The notes under the pieces: generated by a model
Told to the model about the DNA's origin: nothing
Seen by the model: the letters and a program-made list of their open reading frames with translations, nothing else
The model's database searches: none
Program-made: the position numbers and the translations under genes
From: Microvirga aerilata
GTDB taxonomy: Bacteria > Pseudomonadota > Alphaproteobacteria > Rhizobiales > Beijerinckiaceae
Length of the DNA stretch: 64,000 bases
Assembly (NCBI RefSeq): GCF_016743775.1
Contig: NZ_JAEQMY010000005.1
Location: forward strand, 1-64,000
Direction of reading: 5' to 3'
In this document: positions 48,717 to 57,135 of the stretch, in pieces
Layout: each line of letters opens with the position of its first letter
Position numbering within the stretch: the stretch's first letter is position 1

Positions 48717-49541
48717 TCAGACGCCGGCCTCCTCGCTCTCGACCGCATCGCTCAGCTTGGTCAGAAAGGTCTCCAGAGCCTCTTCTGGCGGGCAGTCCCG
48801 CTCCATCAGAACCTGCAGGCCCCATTGCTCCAGAACCGCCTGCTCCACGGGGTTCGGGCGCAGCATGAACACGTAGGATTGCGGCCGGTCCCGCTCGTAG
48901 CCGGAGCCGGCCCAGGTCTTCCAGAGCCGGTGCATGAGGAAGCGGATGTTCAGGTCCGTCATGCTGTAGCCGATGAACAGGATGGTCTTGCCGAGGGCGT
49001 CGGACCGGAACTTGATGTCCAAGGGCGATTCGAAGGACAGGCGCTCGAGATAGTCCGTTTCTGCGATCACGATGGACCCGTCGTCGTCGAAGTCGCCATG
49101 GTACTTCACGATCTGCGGCACGCCCTCGCGAACGCGGGCGACGTCCTTGGCGTTGACGACCTTCACGTAGTCCTTGCCGTGGAGCTCGAAGGCGGTTTCG
49201 AGATTCCGGTCGAAGTTGGTGGTGTAGACGATGGGAAAGTCGAGCCTGCAGATGAGCTCGTGAACGCGGGAAGCCTTGAGGGTGTCCTCGGGGATCGTCC
49301 AGTTCCGGTCCATCCAGCTGCGCAAGGGGCCGATGCTCCCCTGCTTGAGCCGGTAGTATTCGGCAAGCGTCAGGTAGTTCAGGTCCGTTCCCTTGAACTC
49401 CGACAGGTCGATCTCCAGCTCGTCCGCGATATGCTCGATCAGGGTTCCCCAGGAGGGCAGGCCCACGGTCATCGAGACGCCGGCGCCGGCGAATAGGATA
49501 GCCCGCCGCTTTCTGATGGCTGCAACCAGGTCTTCCAGCAC
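48717..49541 (-). CDS. SIR2-like domain protein
   Basis: 274 residues, almost entirely one SIR2-like domain. The NAD-binding loop is LFAGAGVS (Gly19-Ser23), with TTNFD (Asn109) and KYHGDF (His148) where SIR2 family catalytic residues lie, then ETDYL and a late IGYSMTDLNIRFLM stretch. Zinc-binding cysteines of true protein deacetylases are absent, so this is the NADase-like branch found in several phage-defence proteins; defence is only an inference. GTG 49541 is chosen because AGGAGAGG lies directly upstream; an ATG 13 codons earlier has none. It is divergent from the NudK-like gene. Confidence 0.85.
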   Translation of the reverse strand: MLEDLVAAIRKRRAILFAGAGVSMTVGLPSWGTLIEHIADELEIDLSEFKGTDLNYLTLAEYYRLKQGSIGPLRSWMDRNWTIPEDTLKASRVHELICRLDFPIVYTTNFDRNLETAFELHGKDYVKVVNAKDVARVREGVPQIVKYHGDFDDDGSIVIAETDYLERLSFESPLDIKFRSDALGKTILFIGYSMTDLNIRFLMHRLWKTWAGSGYERDRPQSYVFMLRPNPVEQAVLEQWGLQVLMERDCPPEEALETFLTKLSDAVESEEAGV

Positions 49542-49676
49542 GCACCTCTCCTGTCGTGGCCTCCTGCCCTTAACGCGCAAAACGCGCAGTCGGCTTCAAT
49601 CGGGCCGGAAGGGATAACTTGGGCGTTTCGTGTGTTGTCTTGAGGCTTGGACCTATCGAGCAGGAGAAACAGGGAC

Positions 49677-50252
49677 GTGACAGGCTACCGGATCAAACAG
49701 ATCGAAACCCTCCATGAGGGATGGCGCAAGCTCCTCAAGCTCACGGTCGAGATGCCGGATGGCCGGACCATGGCGCGGGAAGTCCTGAACAGCGCCGATG
49801 CCGCCGCCGTGCTTCCTTACGATCCTGAAGCGCGCAAGGTCATCCTGGTCCGGCAGTTCCGCGCGCCCGTCATGCATGTGGAGGGGCAACCCGATGTCCT
49901 GGAGGCCGTGGCGGGCCTCCTCGACGAGGACGCGCCCGAGGCCTGCGCCAGGCGCGAGGCCATGGAGGAGGCGGGCCTTCGCCTGCGCGATCTGGAAAAG
50001 GTGGCGGCCGCATGGTCCACCCCCGGCATCACCACGGAGCGCCTGCACCTGTTCCTGGCCCCCTACACGAGCGCCGACCGGGTGGGGGAGGGCGGCGGCC
50101 TGGCCGAGGAGCACGAGGACATCGAGGTGCTGGAAATCGGCCTCGACGAACTCATGGCGATGCTGGAGCAGGGCGCCATCACGGACATGAAGACGCTGGT
50201 CCTGATCCAGGCTTTGCAGCTCAGGCGCCCGGAGCTGTTCGGGAAGGGCTGA
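49677..50252 (+). CDS. Nudix hydrolase, NudK/ADP-ribose pyrophosphatase-like
   Basis: 191 residues. The Nudix box region reads GLLDEDAPEACARREAMEEAG (22 positions through the last Leu, one fewer than the classic 23), which is the form seen in NudK, the GDP-mannose hydrolase. Other NudK-like stretches are VILVRQFRAPV, STPGITTERLHLFLAPY, GGGLAEEHEDIEVLEI and GAITDMKTLVLIQAL. The substrate is GDP-mannose or ADP-ribose. GTG 49677 (MTGYRIKQIETLHEGW) is preferred; AGGAG lies ten bases before it. Divergent from the SIR2-like gene across 135 bases. Confidence 0.83.
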   Translation: MTGYRIKQIETLHEGWRKLLKLTVEMPDGRTMAREVLNSADAAAVLPYDPEARKVILVRQFRAPVMHVEGQPDVLEAVAGLLDEDAPEACARREAMEEAGLRLRDLEKVAAAWSTPGITTERLHLFLAPYTSADRVGEGGGLAEEHEDIEVLEIGLDELMAMLEQGAITDMKTLVLIQALQLRRPELFGKG

Positions 50253-50279
50253 GGGGCCGTTCCCAGGTTTCGCCGAGGT

Positions 50280-51125
50280 TTACGCGCCAAGCCGCCGGGC
50301 ATGCCAGCGCAGGTGGTCTTCGATGAAGCTCGCGATGAAGAAGTAGGAGTGGTCGTAGCCCTCCTGGCGGCGCAGGGTCAGGGGTTGCCCGGCCCTGGCG
50401 CAGGCCTCCTCCAGCAGCTGGGGCTTGAGCTGGCTGTCCAGGAAACTGTCGGCGGTGCCCTGATCGACTAGGAGGTCCGGCAGGCGCGCGCCGCCCTCGA
50501 TGAGCGCGCAGGCGTCGTAATCCCGCCAGGCGGAGCGGTCGGAGCCGATGTAGCCCGACAACGCCTTCTCGCCCCAGGGGCAGTTCAGGGGCGACGCGAT
50601 GGGCGCAAAGGCCGAGACTGCCTTGAAGCGGTCGGGGTTGCGGAGCGCGATGGTCAGCGCCCCATGCCCGCCCATGGAATGGCCGGTGATGCCCTGCCGG
50701 CTCATATCGGCAGGCAGGTTCTCGGCGATGAGATCCGGCAGCTCGCGCTCGATGTAGGAGCGCATGCGGTAGTGCTTGGCCCAGGGGGCCTCGACCGCAT
50801 CCACATAGAAGCCCGCGCCGAGGCCGAAATCGTAAGCGCCCTCTGGATCATCCGGCACACCTTCACCGCGCGGGCTGGTATCGGGAGCGATCAGCATCAG
50901 GCCGAGTTCCGAGGCTGCCCGCTGCGCGCCGGCCTTTACGGTAAAGTTCTCCTCCGTGCAGGTGAGCCCGGAGAGAAACCACACCACCGGCACCTTGGCC
51001 CTTTCGGCCTGCGGAGGGACAAAGACGGCCAGGCGCATGGGCGTGTTCGTTTCGCGGGAAGCATGACGGTAGACGAACTGCGTGCCGCCAAAGCAGCGCG
51101 CTTGCGAGACGGTCTCGAAACTCAA
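50280..51125 (-). CDS. fghA: S-formylglutathione hydrolase
   Basis: 281 residues of the esterase-D family. It splits S-formylglutathione to formate and glutathione, the last step of glutathione-dependent formaldehyde oxidation. The nucleophile serine is in GHSMGGHGALTIAL. The signature WFLSGLTCTEENF and the His region YDHSYFFIASFIEDH are also present. The start seems to be TTG 51125 (MSFETVSQARCFGG), with GGAG eight bases before it; no ATG is available at a suitable place. It lies 15 bases after adhC, the classic partner. Confidence 0.95.
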   Translation of the reverse strand: MSFETVSQARCFGGTQFVYRHASRETNTPMRLAVFVPPQAERAKVPVVWFLSGLTCTEENFTVKAGAQRAASELGLMLIAPDTSPRGEGVPDDPEGAYDFGLGAGFYVDAVEAPWAKHYRMRSYIERELPDLIAENLPADMSRQGITGHSMGGHGALTIALRNPDRFKAVSAFAPIASPLNCPWGEKALSGYIGSDRSAWRDYDACALIEGGARLPDLLVDQGTADSFLDSQLKPQLLEEACARAGQPLTLRRQEGYDHSYFFIASFIEDHLRWHARRLGA

Positions 51126-51140
51126 TGATCTGCTCCCGGA

Positions 51141-52253
51141 TCAGTAGACGACGACGGAGCGGATCGACTTGCCCTCGTGCATGAGGTCGAAGGCGGTGTT
51201 GATCTCGTCGAGAGGCATGGTGTGAGTGATCAGGTCGTCGATGTTGATCTTGCCCTCCATGTACCAGTCCACGATCTTCGGCACGTCTGTGCGGCCGCGC
51301 GCGCCGCCGAAGGCCGTGCCCTTCCAGACACGGCCGGTGACGAGCTGGAACGGACGGGTGGCGATCTCCCGGCCTGCTTCCGCCACGCCGATGATGATGC
51401 TCTCGCCCCAGCCGCGGTGGCAGCATTCGAGCGCCTGGCGCATCACGTTCACATTGCCGGTGGCATCGAACGAGAAGTCCGCTCCGCCACCGGTGATGTC
51501 GACGATGGCCTGCACAACCTTATCGGTGCCGACCTCGTTGGGGTTGATGAAATCGGTCATGCCGAACTTCTTCGCCATCTCGACCTTGGCCGGGTTGATG
51601 TCGACGCCGATGATCTTGTCGGCACCGACCATGCGGGCACCCTGGATCACGTTGAGGCCGATGCCGCCGAGGCCGAACACCACCACATTCGCGCCCGGCC
51701 ACACCTTGGCGGTGTAGATCACGGCGCCGATGCCTGTGGTGACGCCGCAGCCGATATAGCAGATCTTGTCGAAGGGCGCGTCCTCGCGAACCTTGGCGAG
51801 CGCGATCTCCGGCAGCACGGTGAAGTTGGCGAATGTCGAGCAGCCCATGTAGTGGAACACCGTCTCGCCCTCGCAGCGGAAGCGGCTGGTGCCGTCGGGC
51901 ATGAGGCCCTGGCCTTGCGTGGAACGGATGGCGGTGCACAGATTGGTGCGGCGCGACAGGCAGGATTTGCAGTTGCGGCACTCGGGCGTGTAGAGCGGGA
52001 TCACGTGATCGCCGGGCTTCAAGGTGGTGACGCCGGGCCCGACCTCGCGCACGATGCCGGCGCCTTCATGGCCGAGGATTGCCGGGAACTTGCCTTCCGA
52101 GTCCAGGCCCGAGAGGGTGTAGGCATCCGTGTGGCACACGCCGGTCGCCATCACCTCCACGAGCACCTCGCCGGCCTTCGGGCCTTCGATGCGGATGGTC
52201 TCGATGGTGAGGGGCTTGCCAGCCTCCCACGCCACGGCGGCCCTGGTTTCCAT
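51141..52253 (-). CDS. adhC: S-(hydroxymethyl)glutathione dehydrogenase / class III alcohol dehydrogenase
   Basis: 370 residues of the zinc-dependent medium-chain dehydrogenase family. It oxidises the formaldehyde-glutathione adduct with NAD+. The structural-zinc motif is C-x2-C-x2-C-x7-C ([16 protein letters not shown]), the catalytic zinc site includes [10 protein letters not shown] and GHEGAGIV, and the NAD fold is [17 protein letters not shown]. It also reduces S-nitrosoglutathione in many organisms. It forms an operon with fghA. GAGGA lies upstream of ATG 52253. Confidence 0.96.
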   Translation of the reverse strand: METRAAVAWEAGKPLTIETIRIEGPKAGEVLVEVMATGVCHTDAYTLSGLDSEGKFPAILGHEGAGIVREVGPGVTTLKPGDHVIPLYTPECRNCKSCLSRRTNLCTAIRSTQGQGLMPDGTSRFRCEGETVFHYMGCSTFANFTVLPEIALAKVREDAPFDKICYIGCGVTTGIGAVIYTAKVWPGANVVVFGLGGIGLNVIQGARMVGADKIIGVDINPAKVEMAKKFGMTDFINPNEVGTDKVVQAIVDITGGGADFSFDATGNVNVMRQALECCHRGWGESIIIGVAEAGREIATRPFQLVTGRVWKGTAFGGARGRTDVPKIVDWYMEGKINIDDLITHTMPLDEINTAFDLMHEGKSIRSVVVY

Positions 52254-52397
52254 GCTCGTGTCCTCGCTGATGATTCGATGAGGGGACTATGCGAACCGGG
52301 GCAACGCAAGGTCAAGTGAAGCGGCCGCAATGGCCGCGCCTTCCCTTGGTTGGCCGCAGAGCCTATCTGTGATCGCACAGACACGAAGGAAACCGTT

Positions 52398-53048
52398 GTG
52401 CCAGACGTTCGCGCCGCCATCATTCCCGTCACGCCCTTTCAGCAGAACTGCACATTGCTGTGGTGCGAGAAGACCAGGAAGGCCGCCGTGATCGATCCGG
52501 GCGGCGATCTCGACCGCATCCGTCAGGCCATCGCGCAAAGCGGCGCCACCGTCGAGAAGATCATCCTCACCCATGGCCATATCGATCATGCGGGCGGGGC
52601 AGCCGAGCTGCGGGACGAGCTTGGCGTTCCGGTCGAGGGCCCGCACGAGGCGGATCGCTTCCTGCTCGACCGCCTCGCGGAGCAGGGGCGGAACTACGGT
52701 TTCGAGGCGCGGCCCGTCACACCGGACCGCTGGCTGAACGAGGGCGATACGGTGAGCGTCGGCGATCTCACCCTCGACGTGCTCCACTGCCCCGGCCACT
52801 CGCCGGGCAGCGTCGTTCTCGTATCGAAGGATCAGCGCTTTGCTCTTGTGGGCGACGTGCTCTTCCAGGGCTCCGTCGGCCGGGTGGATCTGCCCGGCGG
52901 CGACGGCAAGGCGCTGATCCGCTCGATTAAGGACAAGCTCCTGCCGCTCGGCGACGACATCGCGTTCATCTGCGGCCATGGCCCGACGAGCACCATCGGA
53001 CGGGAGCGGCAGACGAATCCTTACCTGCAGGGTGAGGGGTTGCTCTGA
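52398..53048 (+). CDS. MBL-fold metallo-hydrolase (YcbL/GloB-like)
   Basis: 216 residues with the metallo-beta-lactamase fold. The metal-binding motif is THGHIDHAGG (H-x-H-x-D-H), followed by CPGHSPGS, GDVLF and the last His in CGHGP. It lacks the C-terminal helical domain of glyoxalase II, as in YcbL-type proteins, which cleave glutathione thioesters. Its divergent position beside the formaldehyde genes suits glutathione chemistry, but this is inference. GTG 52398 (MPDVRAAIIPVTPF) has GAAGGA seven bases before it; the frame is open 16 codons further upstream. Confidence 0.88.
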   Translation: MPDVRAAIIPVTPFQQNCTLLWCEKTRKAAVIDPGGDLDRIRQAIAQSGATVEKIILTHGHIDHAGGAAELRDELGVPVEGPHEADRFLLDRLAEQGRNYGFEARPVTPDRWLNEGDTVSVGDLTLDVLHCPGHSPGSVVLVSKDQRFALVGDVLFQGSVGRVDLPGGDGKALIRSIKDKLLPLGDDIAFICGHGPTSTIGRERQTNPYLQGEGLL

Positions 53049-53055
53049 CGCGCCT

Positions 53056-53150
53056 GTCATCCCAGGCGAGGGAAGGGGAGTTTATGGCGCTGTGCGTGCA
53101 ATCGGATTCCCTTCCCCTCCAGCGGCCATGCCGCTTATGAGGCGCCCATG
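53056..53150. repeat. degenerate extragenic repeat
   Basis: Begins CTGTCATCCCAGGCGAGGG and carries the inner pair GGGAAGGGGA and TCCCTTCCCC, like the central part of the other copies. The right end is degraded. The rest of the gap up to 53299 holds nothing recognisable except AAGGAG (53287-53292) for the next gene. Confidence 0.5.
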
Positions 53151-53299
53151 CGCACCATCGGTCTCGCCTGGCGCCGCACATCCGCTCGCAAAGGCGACTT
53201 CATGGCGCTGGGAGGCCTGATCAAGGGGCTCAGGCCGGAAGATCGGGATTTGGGCAAACCTGCACGAGCCTGATGCGTTGACGCCCAAGGAGAGCGCTC

Positions 53300-53932
53300 A
53301 TGCCCCAAGACACCCCTGTCCATATCCTGGTCTGGAGCGACTATGTCTGCCCGTTCTGCTATCTTGAGCGTCCTGTCCTGGAACGCGTGCAGGGGGAACT
53401 CGGGGACAGTGTGGTGATCGACTGGCGCGCCTTCGAGCTGCGCCCCGAACCGGAGCCGACGCTCGATCCAAACGCGGAATACCTGCACCGGGTCTGGAAC
53501 CAGTCCGTTTACCCCATGGCGCAGGATCGCGGCCTTGCAATGAAGCTGCCGCCGGTGCAGCCCCGCAGCCGCAAGGCCCATGAGGCGGCCGAGTTCGCCC
53601 GCGAGAGCGGCAAGCTCGATGCCATGAACCTGGCCCTGTTCAAGGCCTTCTTTCAGGATGGGCGCGATCTGGCCGACACGGGGGTTCTGCTGGAGGTCGG
53701 GCAATCCGTCGGGCTCGATCCCGAGGGCCTGAGCCGGGCCCTTGCGAGCGGCCGCTTTGCGCAGAGGGTGCTCGAAGACGAGAAGATGGCGCGGGAGATC
53801 GGCATTTCCGGCGTTCCCGCCCTGATCATCGCTGCCGGGGAACAGGCCTACCTCGTCTCCGGCGCACAGCCATATGAAACCGTGATCGGGGCGATCACGC
53901 GCGCTCAACAGGAGGGCAAGGCGCAAAGCTAG
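53300..53932 (+). CDS. DsbA family oxidoreductase (FrnE-like)
   Basis: 210 residues with a thioredoxin fold and helical insertion. The redox motif is CPFC in WSDYVCPFCYLERP, and the cis-Pro loop is ISGVPALIIA. There is no signal peptide, so it is cytoplasmic, as in the FrnE/2-hydroxychromene-isomerase-like branch. The partner is unknown; FrnE of Deinococcus is a disulfide isomerase in oxidative stress. AAGGAG is seven bases before the ATG. Confidence 0.87.
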   Translation: MPQDTPVHILVWSDYVCPFCYLERPVLERVQGELGDSVVIDWRAFELRPEPEPTLDPNAEYLHRVWNQSVYPMAQDRGLAMKLPPVQPRSRKAHEAAEFARESGKLDAMNLALFKAFFQDGRDLADTGVLLEVGQSVGLDPEGLSRALASGRFAQRVLEDEKMAREIGISGVPALIIAAGEQAYLVSGAQPYETVIGAITRAQQEGKAQS

Positions 53933-53946
53933 GGTCCAGGATCCGA

Positions 53947-55524
53947 TCAACTCGTTCGCAGGTTCAGCACGGCGAGCGCCTCGGTCAGGCGCCTCTTGGC
54001 CTGCTCGACGCCGCTCTCGCTCATGGCATCCGGGTCGACGAACAGATCGAGCCCTGGCGTTTGCTCCCTGATGACCTGGGACCTGCCGGATACCTCCCCT
54101 GACCAGCCCTTCACCGCATAAGGAATGATCTCCCGGCTCAGGCCTTTCATGACGATGGGCGCAAGAGGCTGCGCCTCCACCAGATCGCGCACCAGGGCGT
54201 AGGTTTCGTAGCTGAGGCAGATGCCTCCCGGCTCCGCGATCGACTGCAGCCGCGCGGCAAGGTTCGCGGCGGCCCCGATGATCGTGTACTCCATCCGGTC
54301 GTTGCTGCCGAAATTGCCCACGTTGCAGTAGCCTGTGTTGATCCCCATGCGGGCACAGAACGGCTGCTCGATGCCTCGCTGCCGCCACTGGGCGCTCAAC
54401 ACTTCAAGGCGTTGCTGCATCTCGACCGCCATGCGCAGGCAGGCGCGGGCATCCTCCGTGACACCCTTCGTTTCGGGATCGCCGAAGAAGACGAGGATCG
54501 CGTCTCCGATGAACTTGTCGACCGTGCCCCCATGACGAAGGGCGATGGCGGACATCTCGGTGAAGTACTCGTTCAGGAGGGCCGTCAGATCCTCAGGCTG
54601 CAGCCGCTCGGAAATGGCGGTGAAGTCCTTGATGTCCGAGAAGAAGATCGTCAGCTTCTTGCGATCGGTCTCGATGGCCACGTCCTTCTCGCCGCTGAAG
54701 ATGCTCTTGTAGACCTGAGGCGAGAGATATTTTGCGAGCTTTGCCGACACGCCGGCCAGGAAATCGTTGGCGTCCGACAATTCCCGGTTCATGCCGCGGA
54801 TCAGCCTTGTCTGACGGCGCTGCAGAACGATCAGGATCAGGCCTGCCGTCGCGACGAAGGCGAAGTAGGACAGCAGAAACTTGAACGAGAGAACGTTCCC
54901 GGCGATGGGCTGAACGACGGAGATCTCCTGGATGCCGCGAACGTCGCCAACCTTCCAGTCATGCTTGGGGCTATCGGGATGCGTGTTGTGGCAGGAGACG
55001 CAGACCGCTCCCATGGTGACGGGTGCCGCCGTGCGCACTCGTCGCTCCAGGAAGGATCCCGAGATATCGATCACAGGCTGCTTGGGATCGGCCCTCAGGC
55101 GCGAAAGGGCCGCTTGCTCGAAGCTGTCGATATGGTGCGGCTCGCGTCCCTTGAAGGGCAGGTCGGAGACGAAGCGATATCTCACGGTGCCGTTCACGCC
55201 GCTGATGCGCTTGCCGAGTTCGATGGAGAGGGTTGCGGGGATCGGAACGGCGCCGTCCACGTCGCGATAGTTGTGCGTGACCGTGATCGGCCCGGCGGCC
55301 GGAAGAATGCGCCCGACCACATCGCTGCCGTAGAACCCGCGCACCTCGTCGATGATCCGGCTGATCTCATCGGCCTGCGTCCGCAGCATGCGCTCGGACA
55401 GAGCCCGCAGGTCGAGCCAGGCGGCGATCGGGAGACCCAGAAGGCTGACAACGAGGGACCCTATCAGGAGAGGCCCCATGGCTCTCTCCTGCTGAGGAAG
55501 GATCCTCCTGCTCAACCCAAACAT
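53947..55524 (-). CDS. membrane adenylate cyclase with Tll0287-like heme sensor domain
   Basis: 525 residues. Membrane segment 1 lies at about 17-38, then a periplasmic Tll0287-like (DUF3365) domain with a c-type heme motif CVSCH (Cys175, Cys178, His179), segment 2 at about 214-234, and a class III cyclase domain from about 285 to 450. Cyclase features are IFFSDIKDFTAISERL and KFIGDAILVFFGDP (metal Asp pair) and GINTGYCNVGNFGS. The architecture predicts that redox state or a heme ligand such as NO or CO controls cAMP formation. Minus strand, convergent with the DsbA gene across 14 bases. Confidence 0.88.
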   Translation of the reverse strand: MFGLSRRILPQQERAMGPLLIGSLVVSLLGLPIAAWLDLRALSERMLRTQADEISRIIDEVRGFYGSDVVGRILPAAGPITVTHNYRDVDGAVPIPATLSIELGKRISGVNGTVRYRFVSDLPFKGREPHHIDSFEQAALSRLRADPKQPVIDISGSFLERRVRTAAPVTMGAVCVSCHNTHPDSPKHDWKVGDVRGIQEISVVQPIAGNVLSFKFLLSYFAFVATAGLILIVLQRRQTRLIRGMNRELSDANDFLAGVSAKLAKYLSPQVYKSIFSGEKDVAIETDRKKLTIFFSDIKDFTAISERLQPEDLTALLNEYFTEMSAIALRHGGTVDKFIGDAILVFFGDPETKGVTEDARACLRMAVEMQQRLEVLSAQWRQRGIEQPFCARMGINTGYCNVGNFGSNDRMEYTIIGAAANLAARLQSIAEPGGICLSYETYALVRDLVEAQPLAPIVMKGLSREIIPYAVKGWSGEVSGRSQVIREQTPGLDLFVDPDAMSESGVEQAKRRLTEALAVLNLRTS

Positions 55525-55688
55525 CGCCGTTCCAGTTCAACGCGATTGAGTGACGCCTATCCTGGAGAGCCTATGGGTCCTTTTGCCGGCGCGCAACCCT
55601 TTGAAAGGAGGGGCTTTGAGGGCATACACCGAATTGCTGCTTCGTCGAGAAAGGCTCTTCAGGTGGGCCGAAGAGACTTCGTGTCCGC

Positions 55689-56924
55689 TCAGCAGCCCGT
55701 GAGCTTCACGCGCTCCACTTCGAGGCCGAAGAAGGGACGCACCCGTGTGCCGATGACATTGCCCGCAAAGGCGGCCACCAGCCAGACCCAACCGTGCAAG
55801 CTGCCTGAGGCGATGCCGGAGAAATAAGCGCCGATGTTGCACCCGTAGGCGAGCCTGGCCCCGTAGCCGAGGAGCAGGCCGCCGACGATGGCCGCGACGG
55901 CCGAGCGCAGCGGGATCTTCCACACGGGCGCAAAACGGCCTGCCAGCGCTGCGGCCAGCAGGGCGCCGAGAATGATGCCGAAATCCATTACCGTCGTCAC
56001 GTCTTTGAAGATGCTGCCGTTCAGCTCGGCCTGACGGGCCGGCGAGGACCAGTAGGGCCAGCTCGCCACATCGAAGCCGATGCCGGCTGCGATCTTCGAG
56101 CCCCAGAGCGCGAAGGCGGAGGTCACGCCCCAGGGGCGGCCTGCAAGGTAGAGCGTCGCGAAGTTCAGCAGCGCCAGCGCCACTGCGCCCGCCACCAGCG
56201 GCCAGGGGCCGCGCAGGAAGCGCGCGAGGCCCTGACGGGGTGACGGATCGGCGGTGATGAGCCGGCCATGGCGGCGCTTCTCGAACAGAACCGTGACGGC
56301 GGCGATGAGGGCGAACACGGCAAGCTGCACGGCAAGCGCCGGCCACGGACCCCAGGCCTGGACGATGGAGATCGCCGGCAGGCTCGGCAGCGCGGTCCAC
56401 CAGTGCAGATGGGCCGCGCCGATGGCGGAGCCGGCGACGAAAGCCGCGAGCGTGATCAGCATGCGCGTGGAGCCGCCACCCACCGTGTAAAGCGTGCCCG
56501 AGGCGCAGCCTCCGCCCATCTGCATGCCGATGCCGAAAATGAAGGCACCGAAGACCACCCCGATGCCGGCGGGCGACACGTTGCCCGAAACCGGCTGGCC
56601 GAACAGGAAGCCGGAGGCGAGAACTGGGAAGAACAGGACGGACGCGATGGCAAGCATCACCATCTGAGCCCGCAAGCCCTCGCCGCGGCGATCCGCGATG
56701 AACACGCGCCAGGCCGAGGTGAAGCCGAAAGCCGCGTGGTAGAGCACGAGACCGAGCGCCGCCCCGAGCACATAGAGAGCAGCCTGACGGGGATTGATGA
56801 TGGCGCCCAGAAGAGCCGCGCCCCCGATGATGCCGGCTGCGGCCGCAAAGGAGGCCGGCGCATTGATGTTCAAGCTCGCGCGGTTTCCAGCGGAAAGAGG
56901 CGAAGCCACTGCAGAGCTAGACAT
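55689..56924 (-). CDS. YeeE/YedE family thiosulfate (sulfur) permease
   Basis: 411 residues, many membrane segments, with two YeeE/YedE repeats. Conserved cysteine motifs are GMQMGGGCASGTLYTVGGGS and GYGARLAYGCNIGAYFSGIA, as in TsuA, which imports thiosulfate through a row of cysteines. The C-terminus also ends with Cys. ATG 56924 (MSSSAVASPLSAG) has AGGAA before it; the frame is open 38 codons further upstream. It is divergent from a cysteine synthase gene, which would use the imported sulfur. Confidence 0.87.
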   Translation of the reverse strand: MSSSAVASPLSAGNRASLNINAPASFAAAAGIIGGAALLGAIINPRQAALYVLGAALGLVLYHAAFGFTSAWRVFIADRRGEGLRAQMVMLAIASVLFFPVLASGFLFGQPVSGNVSPAGIGVVFGAFIFGIGMQMGGGCASGTLYTVGGGSTRMLITLAAFVAGSAIGAAHLHWWTALPSLPAISIVQAWGPWPALAVQLAVFALIAAVTVLFEKRRHGRLITADPSPRQGLARFLRGPWPLVAGAVALALLNFATLYLAGRPWGVTSAFALWGSKIAAGIGFDVASWPYWSSPARQAELNGSIFKDVTTVMDFGIILGALLAAALAGRFAPVWKIPLRSAVAAIVGGLLLGYGARLAYGCNIGAYFSGIASGSLHGWVWLVAAFAGNVIGTRVRPFFGLEVERVKLTGC

Positions 56925-57135
56925 GATCGTTCCTGAAGCTGCGTGGGTGATCGGTGCCAGGTGCCTCATGCGCCTCGCCAGCCGAATGTGTGGTTCTTTA
57001 AAAAGAACGTCAAGGGCTGTATTATAGAATTCATCCACGTATATAATCGTGAATAAGAGGCCTGACCATCCGCGCCGGATGTCCTACATCCAGCTCTCCA
57101 GCTCCCGCGACGCCCCTCGAACCGGTATTTGACCC
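56925..57135. promoter_or_regulatory. divergent promoter region between the thiosulfate permease and cysteine synthase
   Basis: 211 bases with an AT-rich core at about 56995-57060 (TTCTTTAAAAAGAACG, then ATTATAGAATTC). CACG-TATATAAT-CGTG, flanked by TTCA and GAAT half-sites, forms an inverted repeat near 57037-57056. It is a candidate operator for a sulfur-responsive regulator; no consensus match is claimed. Confidence 0.45.

Noticed and set aside
48717..50252. A complete known phage-defence system around the SIR2 gene
   Set aside because: No partner such as Argonaute, SLOG/Macro sensor, DSR-length protein or other defence gene is adjacent, so only a solo SIR2 protein can be claimed.
53082..53288. 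Small minus-strand frame in the gap before the DsbA gene
   Set aside because: It overlaps repeat remnants and the ribosome binding site of the next gene, and has no ribosome binding site of its own.
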